A stretch of DNA of 64,000 nt, from contig NZ_CP042856.1 in assembly GCF_008001035.1 (NCBI RefSeq), positions 2,542,001-2,606,000 on the forward strand, given 5' to 3'. The notes under the pieces were generated by a model. That model had not been told where the DNA came from. It did not search any database and saw only the letters and a list, made by a program, of their open reading frames with translations. Both the position numbers and the translations under genes were made by a program. Shown here piece after piece: positions 17,628-27,525 of this stretch (positions are counted from its first letter, which is position 1; each line of letters begins with the position of its first letter). The DNA comes from Salinibacterium sp. dk2585 (GTDB taxonomy: Bacteria > Actinomycetota > Actinomycetes > Actinomycetales > Microbacteriaceae).

Positions 17628-18821
17628 CTACTGCTCCGCGCGCAGCGTCTCCAGGAACGCCCCGATGCGTGCGATGCCCTCAGCCAGTTCTGCCCGGGAT
17701 GCCGCGTACGAGAGCCGCACGTGGCTGTTGGCGGTCGCCGTGGCGAAGTCCCGCCCGGGCGTGAGTGCCACGTGGGCTTCGCGCAGCACGCGCTCGCAGA
17801 ACGTCCAGGCATCCAACCCGGTCGAGGTGACGTCGAAGTAGGCGTAGAAGGCGCCGTCGGGAGCGACGGGCACGGGGAGCCCGATCTGCGCGAGGCCATC
17901 GAGCACGATGCTGCGCCGCGCCGCCAGCTCGACACGACGTTCTTCGCTGATCGCGAGGGACTCGGGTGTGAACGCCGCGAGGGCGGCCTGCTGCGCGGGA
18001 GCGGAGGCGCTGAGGAAGTAATGCATCGCGAGCCGCTCGACCGGCTCGACGAGCACCTCGGGCAGCACGACCCAGCCGAGACGCCATCCGGTCATGCCGA
18101 AGTACTTGGAGAAGCTCCCGACCGCGATCGCGTCGGGATCGCTTGCCAGCACGGTGCGGGCCGGGGTGCCATCGGGCGCGGGGTCGGCGAGGTCGAGGTA
18201 GATCTCGTCGACGATCCGCCAGGCAGCCCGCTCGCGGGCATAGGAGCAGATCGCGGCAAGCTCGGTAGGAGGCACCGAGGTGCCGGTGGGGTTCGAGGGG
18301 CTCGCAAGCATGACGGCGGTCGTGCGGTCGGTCCACGCCGCCTCCACGGATGCCGCATCGAGCTGATAGCGGGACCGCGCGGTGGTCGGCACGGACACGA
18401 TCGTGCCGCCGAAGGTGCGCACGAGTTCCTGGTTGGCGGGATACGAGGGGTCGGCGGTGATGACCTCGTCGCCGGGGTTGGTGGTCGCGGCCGCGACGAG
18501 CAGCAGCGCGGAGGAGGCACCGGTCGTGATCGCGATGCGCGCCGGGTCGACCTCGACACCATGCTTGTCGCGGTAGAAACCCGCGATCGCCTGGCGTAGC
18601 GCGGGCAGGCCGAGGGCCGGCGTATAGGAGAGCGGGCGGCCATCCATGGCGTCCCGCATGGCGTCCCTCACGGCCGGTGGCGCCCCGAAGTCGGGCTCGC
18701 CGAGTGAGAGCTTCACGACATGGTGCCCCTCGGCCTCGATCGCCGTCGCCTGCTGGAAGAAGGCGATGGCATGGAACGGAGGGATCTCCATGGCGCGCGT
18801 GGCGATGTTCATGTCGCCCAT
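17628..18821 (-). CDS. Pyridoxal-phosphate aminotransferase, class I/II
   Basis: About 397 residues, fold type I aminotransferase: LSLGEPDFGAPP, YTPALGLPALRQAIA, TTGASSALLL, SPSNPTGTSVP, VDEIYLDL and the Schiff-base lysine in GSFSKYFGMTGWRLGW. An aspartate or aromatic amino acid substrate is likely but cannot be fixed from sequence. ATG 18821 (MGDMNIATRAMEIPP) is chosen, 4 bases after the stop of the preceding gene; ATG 18812 is equally plausible. The genes are probably co-transcribed. Confidence 0.88.
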   Translation of the reverse strand: MGDMNIATRAMEIPPFHAIAFFQQATAIEAEGHHVVKLSLGEPDFGAPPAVRDAMRDAMDGRPLSYTPALGLPALRQAIAGFYRDKHGVEVDPARIAITTGASSALLLVAAATTNPGDEVITADPSYPANQELVRTFGGTIVSVPTTARSRYQLDAASVEAAWTDRTTAVMLASPSNPTGTSVPPTELAAICSYARERAAWRIVDEIYLDLADPAPDGTPARTVLASDPDAIAVGSFSKYFGMTGWRLGWVVLPEVLVEPVERLAMHYFLSASAPAQQAALAAFTPESLAISEERRVELAARRSIVLDGLAQIGLPVPVAPDGAFYAYFDVTSTGLDAWTFCERVLREAHVALTPGRDFATATANSHVRLSYAASRAELAEGIARIGAFLETLRAEQ

Positions 18822-18825
18822 CGAA

Positions 18826-19176
18826 TCATGCCCGCCGCCCCCCACGCGATGAAGCACCGACCCCGTTGACCGAACCCGGCTGGCCGTGCGCCCGCACGAA
18901 GTGCAGGTGCGCGGCATAACAGGCGCCCCGCAGCGTGCGGTAGTAGCCGATCAACTGGCGCCCCTCCGGCTCGCCCGTCACGGCGCGGTAGCCGCGCTCC
19001 CCATTGACTTCGAGCATCCGCACGATCGCATAGCGGCGCTCGTACTGGTCGAGCATCCACCACTCCCCCGGTCGCTGCTCAACGGCCGAGAGGATCGGAT
19101 GCCAGTGTGGGCGATAGCTGCGCTGCGCGCGAGCGGATGCGTCGACGCCATCTTGAACGCTGTGTCGTAATGCCAT
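18826..19176 (-). CDS. 116-residue protein of unknown function
   Basis: The protein reads MALRHSVQDGV... with a central YRPHWHPILSAVEQRPGEWWMLDQYERRYAIVR and a Tyr/Arg-rich second half; the tail is low-complexity. There is no signal or membrane segment. AGGGAGC precedes ATG 19176. It sits directly upstream of the aminotransferase on the same strand. I do not recognise a family. Confidence 0.6.
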   Translation of the reverse strand: MALRHSVQDGVDASARAQRSYRPHWHPILSAVEQRPGEWWMLDQYERRYAIVRMLEVNGERGYRAVTGEPEGRQLIGYYRTLRGACYAAHLHFVRAHGQPGSVNGVGASSRGGRRA

Positions 19177-19256
19177 GTGGTGCTCCCTGTGGTGCTGGAG
19201 CAGTCCGGCCACTGCAGGACTCGATGGTACGGCCGACCGCCGACACGGACGAGGGG

Positions 19257-20354
19257 TCAGACGACGGTGGTGCCGAATGCGAGGCCGAGCGCGTAGGTGA
19301 CGGCGGCGGCACCGAAGCCGATCGCAAGTTGCCGCAGCGCCCGCCAGTGCGGCGGCCCGCCAGACAGCACGCCGACCACGCCGCCCGTCACGAGCAGCGC
19401 CACGCCCACGATGGCGGCGGCGACGACGACCGCCAGCATGCCTTCGAGGCCGACGAGGTAGGGCAGCACGGGCAGCAGCGCACCCGTCGCGAAGAAGCAG
19501 AAGCTCGAGAGGGCGGCCCCGGTTGCCGAGCCGACCTCCTCATGCGCGGCGGGCACCGTCACCTCGCCGGAGGCGTCACTGCTGCGGAGGGTCGCGATGG
19601 TCTTGCGGGCCCGGGCATCCGCCTCGACCGGATCCATGCCACGCGCGCGGTAGACGAGCGCGAGTTCGTTGGCGTCGACATCGAGGTCGGGCAGCACCCG
19701 CTGCGCGCGCGGGTCGGGGTCGGATGCCGCGAGCAGCTCACGCTGCGACCGCACCGACACATACTCTCCCGCCGCCATCGAGAGGGCGCCCGCGAAGAGG
19801 CCCGCAATGCCCGTCGCGAGGATGATCGACGGGGCCACACCCGTCGCCCCGATCCCCATGACGAGCGCCAGGTTGCTCACGAGCCCATCGTTGGCACCGA
19901 AGACGGCGGCCCGGAACGACCCCGAGATGCGGGCACGTCCCCGCGCCGCGAGACCGCGCACCACCTCGCCGTGGATGCGTTCGTCGGCGGCCATCGCGGC
20001 GGTCGCGTCGGCATCCGATTCATACGGCGAACGCGCCTCGGCACGCTGTGCCAGCGCGAGCACGAAGACCGAGCCGAAGCGCCGCGCGAGCCAGCCGAGG
20101 GTGCGCGTGCGCAGGGCACCCCGCCGCGGCGGCCCCACCTCGTCGCCGAGCAGGGTGATCCAGTGCTTCTCGTGCCGCGCCTCCGCCTCGGCGAGCGCGA
20201 GCAGGATCTCCCGCTCCTCGCCCTCACGCCGCCCCGCGAGGTCACGGTAGACGGCCGCCTCGGCCCGCTCATCCGCGAGATAGCGGCGCCATCGACGAAT
20301 CTGGGAGCGACTCGGCTGCGGATGCTGCGGCTCCCCGGGCACTTTAGCCGACAT
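19257..20354 (-). CDS. Ferritin-like/VIT1 fusion iron transporter (MbfA-type)
   Basis: A 365-residue two-part protein. Residues about 15-135 form a ferritin-like rubrerythrin domain with E-x-x-x-x-x-x-x-R/H pairs (YLADERAEAAVYRDLA, LAEAEARHEKHW, AADERIHGEVVRGL). From about residue 145 comes a VIT1/CCC1 membrane transporter (RAAVFGANDGLVSNLALVMG, MAAGEYVSVRSQRE). This architecture is known from MbfA, an iron exporter in alpha-proteobacteria; iron or manganese export is likely. It overlaps the next minus-strand gene by 11 bases. Confidence 0.82.
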   Translation of the reverse strand: MSAKVPGEPQHPQPSRSQIRRWRRYLADERAEAAVYRDLAGRREGEEREILLALAEAEARHEKHWITLLGDEVGPPRRGALRTRTLGWLARRFGSVFVLALAQRAEARSPYESDADATAAMAADERIHGEVVRGLAARGRARISGSFRAAVFGANDGLVSNLALVMGIGATGVAPSIILATGIAGLFAGALSMAAGEYVSVRSQRELLAASDPDPRAQRVLPDLDVDANELALVYRARGMDPVEADARARKTIATLRSSDASGEVTVPAAHEEVGSATGAALSSFCFFATGALLPVLPYLVGLEGMLAVVVAAAIVGVALLVTGGVVGVLSGGPPHWRALRQLAIGFGAAAVTYALGLAFGTTVV

Positions 20355-21267
20355 AGTCGATGCCCCACGAGGTCGACCAGACCTCGTCGGGGGCGAGCCA
20401 GCGCACTCCGAGCCCGCTGTTGAAGGCGTCGGGCGGTGCCGTCATCGGCTCGATCGCAACCGCGAGCCCCATGCCGTCGGCCTTCGGGAACTCGCGCGTC
20501 GTGAACACCTGCACCCAGCGCCAGTCCTGCTCCTGCCAGATGTGCAGGGCGCGACCGTCGGGGGCGGCGAGGCTGTGGCTGATGCGTCCGTCGCGTTCCG
20601 TGAGGTCACCGAAGGCGTCGTCGAGTGAGAGCTGGCCGATGGCGCGGCCGCTGCTCAGGTCGAAGTCCGTGCCAGGCACCGCGACATCACCGCTCGGGTT
20701 CAGTCGGTCGTCCACCCCGACCCGGGAACCCGCGTCGATCGTGAGCGTGAGCTCCTCTACGGGCACGTCACCGAGGCGGAAGAAGGGATGCACGCCGAAG
20801 GCGACCGGCGCGGCGGCGGCCGAGCGGTTGGCGGCACTGTGGGTGACCCGCAGCCCGCCATCGACGAGCTCGTAGCGCACGCTCGTGTCGACCATGAACG
20901 GGTAGCCGTGTTGCGGGAACACGGTGGCAGCGAGGGTGATCGCGGCATCCGTGCGCTCCACGACCGTGTATGGCGCGTTGCGGAGGAGGCCGTGGATGGC
21001 GTTGCCGCGTGCCGGCTCGGTGATGTCGAGCTGCTGGGTCTCGCCGTCGAGCTGCCAGCGGCCGTCGCGCACGCGGTTCGGCCACGGCGCCAGCACGATG
21101 CCGCAGCCGAAGGGCGGCAAGGTGTCTTCTGCGAAGGGTTCCGTGAGGGCGACCCCGTCGACCTCCAACACCCGAAGCGCTGCAGCTAGCTCCGTTATGA
21201 TGGCCCGGCCGGTGTGGCCGCCGTTTGAGAACGACAGTTCGAACTGTTCTCCCGTGTGCGCACGCAT
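20344..21267 (-). CDS. Aldose 1-epimerase family protein (GalM-like)
   Basis: A 307-residue galactose-mutarotase-like protein with the conserved active-site stretches PWPNRVRDGRW, NAIHGLLRN, VTHSAANRS, FGVHPFFRLGD and AIEPMTAPPDAFNSG (catalytic Glu). It interconverts sugar anomers. It lies divergent to galT-galK, so it likely feeds alpha-galactose to GalK. A TAGGCT hexamer 6 bases upstream of the ATG points to a leaderless mRNA. Confidence 0.85.
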   Translation of the reverse strand: MRAHTGEQFELSFSNGGHTGRAIITELAAALRVLEVDGVALTEPFAEDTLPPFGCGIVLAPWPNRVRDGRWQLDGETQQLDITEPARGNAIHGLLRNAPYTVVERTDAAITLAATVFPQHGYPFMVDTSVRYELVDGGLRVTHSAANRSAAAAPVAFGVHPFFRLGDVPVEELTLTIDAGSRVGVDDRLNPSGDVAVPGTDFDLSSGRAIGQLSLDDAFGDLTERDGRISHSLAAPDGRALHIWQEQDWRWVQVFTTREFPKADGMGLAVAIEPMTAPPDAFNSGLGVRWLAPDEVWSTSWGIDYVG

Positions 21268-21279
21268 GCCGCCAGCCTA
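21268..21279 (-). promoter_or_regulatory. Leaderless -10 for the galM-like gene
   Basis: Minus-strand TAGGCT (21279-21274), 6-base gap, ATG at 21267. The divergent galT gene begins only 28 bases away at 21296. Confidence 0.55.
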
Positions 21280-21295
21280 GAGCGAAAAGGGTGCC

Positions 21296-22395
21296 ATGAC
21301 CCAGATCACGAAGACCGTCACGACCCTCGCCGACGGCCGCGAACTCGTCTACTACGACGACGCCGACACGACCCTCAGCGGCGAGCGGGCGGTCGACGCG
21401 CGCACGCTCGACCCGCGACCCGCCACGGCGACAATGCGGCAAGACGTGCTGACGGGCGACTGGATCTCAGTCGCCGCCGCACGGCAGAACCGCGTCTTCC
21501 TCCCGCCAGCGCACCAGGACCCACTCGCACCGGCCACCCCCGAGAACCCCAGCGAGATCCCCTCGAACTACGACGTCGCCGTCTTCGAGAACCGCTCCCC
21601 CTCCTTCGGCCCCGAGGTCGGCGATGCGGATGTCGCAGGGCTCGGCTTCGAGCGCACGGCGCCGTCCTACGGCCGCTGCGAGGTCGTCTGCTTCAGCCCC
21701 GAGCACGAGGGCTCCTTCGGCACGCAGACCCCGTCGCGCGCCCGCACCGTGATCGAGGCGTGGGCCGACCGCACCGCCGCCCTGTCGGCCATGCCGGGCA
21801 TCCGCCAGGTGTTTCCCTTCGAGAACCGCGGACGGGAGATCGGCGTCACGCTGCCCCACCCGCACGGGCAGATCTACGCCTACCCCTACGTGACACCGCG
21901 CACGCAGCGACTGCTCGCATCCATCGACGAGCTCGGGCCCGACCTCTTCGAGCGGCTGCTCGACCGCGAACGTTCCTCGACGCGCGTGCTGCTGAGCGGC
22001 GAACACTGGACGGCCTTCGTGCCCTTCGCCGCCCGCTGGCCCATCGAGGTGCACATGCTGCCCCACCGACATGTGCCCGACTTCGCCGGGACGAACGACG
22101 AGGAACGCGACGAACTCTCGCACCTCTACCTCGAACTGCTGCGCGGCATCGACGCCGTCTACGACACCCCGACCCCCTACATCGCCGCATGGCACCAGGC
22201 ACCGGTCGGCCTCGCGCGCGACAGTGTGCGCCTGTCGCTCCAGCTCACCTCGCCGAGGCGCGCCGCCGACAAGCTCAAGTTCCTCGCCGGCTCCGAGGCC
22301 GCCATGGGAGCCTGGGTCGGCGACGTGCCGCCCGAGCGCAGCGCCGAACTCGTGCGCGAGGGCATCGAACGGGCACGTGCCACGAAAGGAACCGC

Positions 22396-22399
<4 letters not shown>
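21296..22399 (+). CDS. galT: Galactose-1-phosphate uridylyltransferase
   Basis: A 367-residue GalT of the Leloir pathway, exchanging UDP between UDP-glucose and galactose-1-phosphate. It has RQDVLTGDWISVAAARQNR near the start and the active-site LPHPHGQIYAYP (catalytic His in HPH), then HMLPHRHVPDF. AAAGGG precedes the ATG. Its stop overlaps the galK start (ATGA). Confidence 0.94.
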
Positions 22400-23553
<1,154 letters not shown>

Positions 23554-23557
23554 GGGC

Positions 23558-24157
23558 ATGTTCGTCAAGATCTGCGGCCTCAGTGAACGCGTCCACGTCT
23601 ACGACGCGATCGAAGCGGGCGCGGACGCCGTCGGCCTCGTGCTCACCCCGAGTCCACGCTTCGTCACGGCGGATGCCGCCAAGGACCTTGTCGCGGCCGC
23701 CGAGGAGCGCGTGCTCACGGTCGGCGTGTTCCGCGACGAGACGGTCGACGAGATCGAACGGCTCGCGGAGGCATCCGGTGTCTCGGCGATCCAGGTGCAC
23801 GGCAAGCGCAGCCGCGCCGAGATCTCGAAGCTCGGGATGATCGGTCGCACACTCATCCGCGCCGTGCCGTTCGACGACCCGAGCCTCGAGGAGAACTTCG
23901 GGGAACACATGCTGCTCGTCGACGCGCCGAAGCCGGGCTCGGGCGAGGTCTGGGACTATGCGGCCATGTCGGGCCTGACGCTGTCGGATGTCGGCGGTCG
24001 ATGGATTCTCGCCGGTGGCCTGACACCCGACAACGTGGCCTCCGCGATTGCGGCCGCAACCCCCTGGGGCGTCGATGTGTCGAGCGGCGTTGAGACCGCG
24101 CCGGGCGTCAAGTCGAGCGAGCTCATCAGGAGCTTCGTCTCCGCGGCCAAGGCCTAG
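23558..24157 (+). CDS. trpF: Phosphoribosylanthranilate isomerase
   Basis: A 199-residue TIM-barrel enzyme of tryptophan synthesis. Catalytic residues are intact: Cys in KICGL near residue 6 and Asp in LLVDAPKPGSGEVWD, with phosphate-binding WILAGGLTPDNV and GVDVSSGVE. It sits at the end of the galTK operon (4-base gap, AGGGGC ribosome site) rather than with other trp genes. Many actinobacteria lack TrpF and use bifunctional PriA, so this monofunctional copy is noteworthy. Confidence 0.9.
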   Translation: MFVKICGLSERVHVYDAIEAGADAVGLVLTPSPRFVTADAAKDLVAAAEERVLTVGVFRDETVDEIERLAEASGVSAIQVHGKRSRAEISKLGMIGRTLIRAVPFDDPSLEENFGEHMLLVDAPKPGSGEVWDYAAMSGLTLSDVGGRWILAGGLTPDNVASAIAAATPWGVDVSSGVETAPGVKSSELIRSFVSAAKA

Positions 24158-24180
24158 CCTTCACAGCCCAGGAGCCGCCT

Positions 24181-24223
24181 TTCACAATTCAGGAAGGGAA
24201 CGGCACAGTTCCTGAATTGTGAA
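24181..24223 (+). terminator. Inverted repeat hairpin after trpF (dispersed repeat family)
   Basis: TTCACAATTCAGGAA (24181-24195) and TTCCTGAATTGTGAA (24209-24223) are perfect complements with a 13-base loop; the stem extends into CGCC/GGCG with one mismatch. It lies 23 bases past trpF between convergent genes. The arm is the same motif as the tandem repeat at 12034-12075, so it may be a mobile-like repeat used as a terminator. Confidence 0.6.
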
Positions 24224-24230
24224 CGGCGAA

Positions 24231-24258
24231 GGGGCCGCCGCGCGAACGCGACGACCCC
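24231..24258 (-). terminator. Hairpin terminator after the livK-like gene
   Basis: Read on the minus strand, a 12-bp stem (GGGGTCGTCGCG with CGCGGCGGCCCC, including two G-U pairs) closes on a UUCG tetraloop. The G-U pairs form only on this strand, so it most likely terminates the minus-strand importer operon, 17 bases past its stop. Confidence 0.6.
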
Positions 24259-24274
24259 TCACCGAGTGCCTTGC

Positions 24275-25555
24275 TTAGTTGGAGCCGGGGATGCCGTTCT
24301 CAAACGGAACCTGGCCGCCGGTGTATTCCGTGACCTCGCCGTTCTCGTAGACGTAGGGCGCGCCGAAGTACGCCTGCACGCCGCTCTTCACCTGGCTGAG
24401 CTGCACGCCGGTGTTACCGGTGTGGTCCTCGGGCGAGTAGCCGAGGGGCACGAGGCCCGAGCCCTTGACCGCGCCCGACTCGATCGCCTCGACGATCGAC
24501 TCACGCGTGGGGTTCTCGCCAGCAGCCGCGAGAGCCTCAGCGAACATGTAGGCCATGTTCATGCCGAAGATGTCGTTGCCGCCGATCTCGCCGCCGCCGT
24601 TGTACTCGTCCTGCACCATCTGGAAGTGCTCGACCCACGGGTCGTCCTGGTTGGTCTCGAGCGAGAGGTAGAACGTGCTGATGAAGTTCTCCAGCAGCAG
24701 GGGTGCGTTCTCCTGCAGGTAGTCCTTCTCGAGCGTGCCGTAGTCACCACCGGCCGAGGTCGCCATCCACTGCGGGAAGAAGCCGAGCTGCGCGGCCGTT
24801 CCCACGGCGAGTGCCGTGAAGCCGTTGATGCTGGCGAGGAACACGACGTCGCAGTTCGCGGCCTTGAGGGCGCTGATCTGTGCCGTCACGTCCTGATTGG
24901 CGACCGAGTAGCGTTCGCTCGCGGCGAGGCCGTCGGCGCCAAGGATCTCGAGTGCGCCCTTCTCGAAGTCGTCACCGAAGTCGTCGTCCTGGCCGAACAT
25001 GCAGTAGGTGCCGTCGGGCATCTCCTGCTGTGCGTATTGCGCGAGGATGGCGGCCTCAGCGATGTACTCCGAGTTGTAGCCGAAGGTCCACGGGTACTTC
25101 TCCGGCTGGTCCCACATCGGCGACCCGCCCGAGACGAAGAGGTCGGGGACCTCGTTCTCGTTGAGGAAGTCGATGACGGCGCTGTGCGTCGGGGTGCCGA
25201 GGCCACCGAGGATCGCGAAGACCTCCTCCTGCAGCACGAGGTCACGCACGACGGTCTGCGTGTTGGCGGGGTTGTAGCCATCGTCCTTGACGATGAACTC
25301 GATCTCACGACCGTTGATGCCGCCGTTGTCGTTGATGTAGTCGAAGTACGCGCTCGTCGCGGCTGAGATCGACGAGAAGCCGGCTGCGGCCGGGCCCGTG
25401 AGCGGCTGGTGCGTGCCGATGACGATCTTGTCTTCAGTTACACCGGGCACGTCCTGGGCGTCGCCTCCGCCGCCTCCGGGCGAGGAGCACGCCGCGAGTG
25501 CGAGCACAGATGCGGCACCCACGACCGCGAATGCGCGATTCCTTTTGAGAGTCAT
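24275..25555 (-). CDS. Branched-chain amino-acid-type ABC substrate-binding lipoprotein
   Basis: A 426-residue LivK-type binding protein: lipobox ALAAC (Cys 23), Gly-rich linker, then the Peripla_BP_6 fold (IVIGTHQPLTGPAAAGFSS, FDYINDNGGINGREIEFIVKD, GGLGTPTHSAVIDFLNE). The ligand could be a branched-chain or aromatic amino acid or an acyl compound. AAAGGTCAAAG precedes the ATG. It is the last gene of the livG-livF-livH-livM-binding protein run. Confidence 0.88.
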   Translation of the reverse strand: MTLKRNRAFAVVGAASVLALAACSSPGGGGGDAQDVPGVTEDKIVIGTHQPLTGPAAAGFSSISAATSAYFDYINDNGGINGREIEFIVKDDGYNPANTQTVVRDLVLQEEVFAILGGLGTPTHSAVIDFLNENEVPDLFVSGGSPMWDQPEKYPWTFGYNSEYIAEAAILAQYAQQEMPDGTYCMFGQDDDFGDDFEKGALEILGADGLAASERYSVANQDVTAQISALKAANCDVVFLASINGFTALAVGTAAQLGFFPQWMATSAGGDYGTLEKDYLQENAPLLLENFISTFYLSLETNQDDPWVEHFQMVQDEYNGGGEIGGNDIFGMNMAYMFAEALAAAGENPTRESIVEAIESGAVKGSGLVPLGYSPEDHTGNTGVQLSQVKSGVQAYFGAPYVYENGEVTEYTGGQVPFENGIPGSN

Positions 25556-25600
25556 CTTTGACCTTTCTGTGGTGATTGGTTGGTGCTTGGGTATTTCGGG

Positions 25601-26644
25601 TTATTTCGGGACAGGAACTGATTGCGGAGTTCCTCGGGACTGCATCTTGAGCCTGCCCTTGCGGAGGAGGCCCTGGATGCCGAGGGGAGCGACGATCACG
25701 ACGAGCACCATGATGGCGCCGAACAGTCCGACCGCGAGGTTGCCGTCGAGGCGCTGTGCGACCTCGGGCGACAGGGACAGGCTCTTGGTAAGGGAGCCGA
25801 TGGCATCCGGCAGCACGACAAGGAGGATGGACCCCCAGAGCGCGCCGTAGAGGGTGCCGATCCCACCGATGACTGCGGCCATCAGCAGGAAGAGGGAGAA
25901 GACGAGGCTGAAGGCCCCGGGGTTGGCGCTCTGGGTCATGAAGGCGAGGACTGCGCCGCCGACGCCGGCTGCCGCCGAGCTGACCGTGAACGCGATCACC
26001 TTGGTGCGCGCGACGTTGACACCGGCGATCGCGGCGGCGACCTCGTTGTCTCTGACCGCACGCATCTGGCGACCGAAGTTGCCCTTCATGAGGTTGCGCA
26101 GCAGGATCACGACGAGCGCAGCACACGCGATCGCGACCCAGGCCTGGAACATCTCGGTGCCTCCTCGACCCGCGAGGAACTCGGGTCTGCGCTCGACCGA
26201 GATGTAGAGGCCCTGGTCGCCGTTGAAGACGTCGGAGAAGCGGCTCGTGATTGCGGGAAGGGCGATCACGAGCGCCAGGGTCACACCGGCGAGGTAGGGA
26301 CCGTGCAGTCGCGCCGCCGCGAGTCCCACGACGAGGCCGAGCACTGCGGCGCCGACGACGGCCGCGAGGATCGGCAGGATGAGCAGCACGGGGCCGGTGA
26401 CCTCCTGCTCCGCGAGCCCGTTGGCGGTGAAGGCGTAGCAGTACGCGCCGCAGGCCGCGAGCGCCGCGTGGCCGAGCGAGAGCTGCCCGTTGACGCCCGT
26501 GAGCATCGTGAGGCCGGCGACGACGCAGAGGTACGCGGCGATAGTCGCGAGTTGGTAGTTGCGGTACGGGTCGAGCACGAAAGTGAGACCGATGACCGCG
26601 ACGAGGCCCACAAGGCCGACGATGAGTGTGGTGCGACTGCTCAT
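25601..26644 (-). CDS. LivM-type ABC permease
   Basis: A 347-residue membrane permease with about nine spans. The LivM signature GVNGQLSLGHAALAACGAYCYA is near residue 50, and the ATPase-contact loop is VRDNEVAAAIAGVNVARTKVIAF. It pairs with the upstream LivH-type permease, whose stop it overlaps by 4 bases. Confidence 0.88.
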   Translation of the reverse strand: MSSRTTLIVGLVGLVAVIGLTFVLDPYRNYQLATIAAYLCVVAGLTMLTGVNGQLSLGHAALAACGAYCYAFTANGLAEQEVTGPVLLILPILAAVVGAAVLGLVVGLAAARLHGPYLAGVTLALVIALPAITSRFSDVFNGDQGLYISVERRPEFLAGRGGTEMFQAWVAIACAALVVILLRNLMKGNFGRQMRAVRDNEVAAAIAGVNVARTKVIAFTVSSAAAGVGGAVLAFMTQSANPGAFSLVFSLFLLMAAVIGGIGTLYGALWGSILLVVLPDAIGSLTKSLSLSPEVAQRLDGNLAVGLFGAIMVLVVIVAPLGIQGLLRKGRLKMQSRGTPQSVPVPK

Positions 26645-27525
26645 GCTGTGCGCTCCTTGGTGACTGAGAAGATTCCGCCGGGCTTGATGAGGAGCACGGC
26701 CAGGAGGAGCACGAGCACAGCGACGGGAGAGAGCGTCGCGCCCAGGTATCCGCTCACCCAGCTGAGCAGCACGCCCACCACGAGGCCGCCGATGACCGCT
26801 CCGGGGGCGGAGTCGAGGCCGCCGACCACCGCGATCGTGAACGCGTAGACGAACACGGCATCAGTGGAGTGTGGGTTGAGCCCCAGCTCCGTCGGGATCA
26901 CGAGGAGCGCCGCCAGGGCGCTGAGCGCCGAGGCGAGCATCCACCCGAGGGTGATCATGCGGTTCGAGCGAACCCCGAGGAGGCGCGCCAGCTCGGGCGA
27001 GAACGCGGCAGCGCGCATCCGGAGCCCCACATTGGTCTTGCCGAAGAGCACGGCCAGGCCGATGACGACGAAGCCGACACAGGCGAACACGAAGAGGTCA
27101 TAGGCCGAGATCGACAGCCCCGAGAGCCACGGCAGCGGGCTCTGGCTGAAGGGAAGCTTCATCGGGTGGTAGCCGTTGCCGAACAGCATGCCGATGATTG
27201 CCTGGATGACGAGCAGCACTCCGAGCGCAGCGATCACCGAGTTGAGCGGATTGACCGAGCTGACGTAGCGCATGACACCACGCTCCACGACGAACCCGAT
27301 TGCCGCTCCCCCCAGAAGGGCGGCCACCAGGCCGAGCCAGTAGTTGCCTGTCGCTGAGGTCACGACGAAGGCGAGATACGTCGCCGCCATCGCGATGGCG
27401 CCCTGCGAGAAGTTGACGATGCGCGCCGCACGCCAGATGAGCACGAGCGAGAGGGCGAATACCGCCAGGACGGCACCACGGGCGAGCCCGTCGACCGTGA
27501 GGAATAAGAAGCGTTCCAGTTCCAT
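26641..27525 (-). CDS. LivH-type ABC permease
   Basis: A 294-residue permease with about eight spans; the typical LivH start RAARIVNFSQGAIAMAATY and NPLNSVIAALGVLL are present, as is VVGGLDSAPGAVIGG near the end. It forms the channel with the LivM-type subunit. Its ATG overlaps the livF stop (ATGA). Confidence 0.88.
   Translation of the reverse strand: MELERFLFLTVDGLARGAVLAVFALSLVLIWRAARIVNFSQGAIAMAATYLAFVVTSATGNYWLGLVAALLGGAAIGFVVERGVMRYVSSVNPLNSVIAALGVLLVIQAIIGMLFGNGYHPMKLPFSQSPLPWLSGLSISAYDLFVFACVGFVVIGLAVLFGKTNVGLRMRAAAFSPELARLLGVRSNRMITLGWMLASALSALAALLVIPTELGLNPHSTDAVFVYAFTIAVVGGLDSAPGAVIGGLVVGVLLSWVSGYLGATLSPVAVLVLLLAVLLIKPGGIFSVTKERTA

Noticed and set aside
24266-25366. 366-codon plus-strand frame
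   Set aside because: Lies antisense to the livK-like gene; lacks a ribosome site and domain signatures.
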